From assembly GCA_913031405.1 (NCBI GenBank), contig CAJWCX010000069.1, positions 1-6,690 on the forward strand: DNA of 6,690 bases, in the 5' to 3' direction. How positions within the stretch are numbered: position 1 is the first letter of the stretch; each line of letters opens with the position of its first letter. The DNA is from an uncultured Flavobacteriales bacterium. Lineage in GTDB: Bacteria; Bacteroidota; Bacteroidia; Flavobacteriales_D; Crocinitomicaceae. The position numbers and the translations under genes are program-made. The notes below the pieces were generated by a model. It was given only the letters and a program-made list of their open reading frames with translations, did no database searches and was not told where the DNA came from. Of this stretch, positions 6,686 to 6,690 are shown in pieces.

Positions 6686-6690
6686 GAGCA

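Overview
The window is AT-rich and reads as a chromosomal segment from a Bacteroidota bacterium, probably Flavobacteriia or Cytophagia-like. The evidence is a Bacteroidota-style methylmalonyl-CoA epimerase, a small secreted protein with an apparent type IX secretion C-terminal signal, signal peptides that end in Gln, a two-component-type propeller receptor, and the absence of clear Shine-Dalgarno sites before the visible starts. No RNA gene, insertion sequence, CRISPR array or phage gene is visible.

Layout: (1) 86-1411, minus strand, is an FAD-dependent protoporphyrinogen oxidase of the HemY/PPOX fold (annotated hemG in this phylum) for late heme synthesis. (2) 1412-1595 is a divergent intergenic region with a plausible Bacteroidota promoter for the oxidase and three CGTAC words. 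(3) 1596-2399, plus strand, is a secreted protein of unknown function with a fibronectin-III-like middle and a T9SS-like tail. (4) 2400-2801, plus strand, is methylmalonyl-CoA epimerase (mce), whose ATG follows the previous stop codon with no gap, so the two are probably one transcript. (5) 2798-6685, minus strand, is a 1295-residue transmembrane receptor that converges on mce with a 4-base overlap of the stop codons.

The receptor is the notable object. Its exported half looks like the sensor of a hybrid two-component system: about 14 propeller blades, matching two seven-bladed propellers, then a Y_Y_Y domain and one membrane helix. The cytoplasmic half is not a histidine kinase. It is a coiled coil, a class III nucleotide cyclase domain with the ATP-selecting Lys/Asp pair, and a C-terminal HD-type metal-dependent hydrolase domain. 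One polypeptide thus carries an extracytoplasmic sensor, a predicted cAMP-making domain and a predicted phosphohydrolase domain. The cyclase has Gln where the transition-state Arg normally sits. Its start is uncertain because the frame stays open to the window edge and the only visible start is GTG.

The heme, methylmalonyl-CoA and signalling genes share no obvious pathway. Apart from the probable secreted protein-mce transcript, the arrangement looks like ordinary neighbouring housekeeping and sensory genes.
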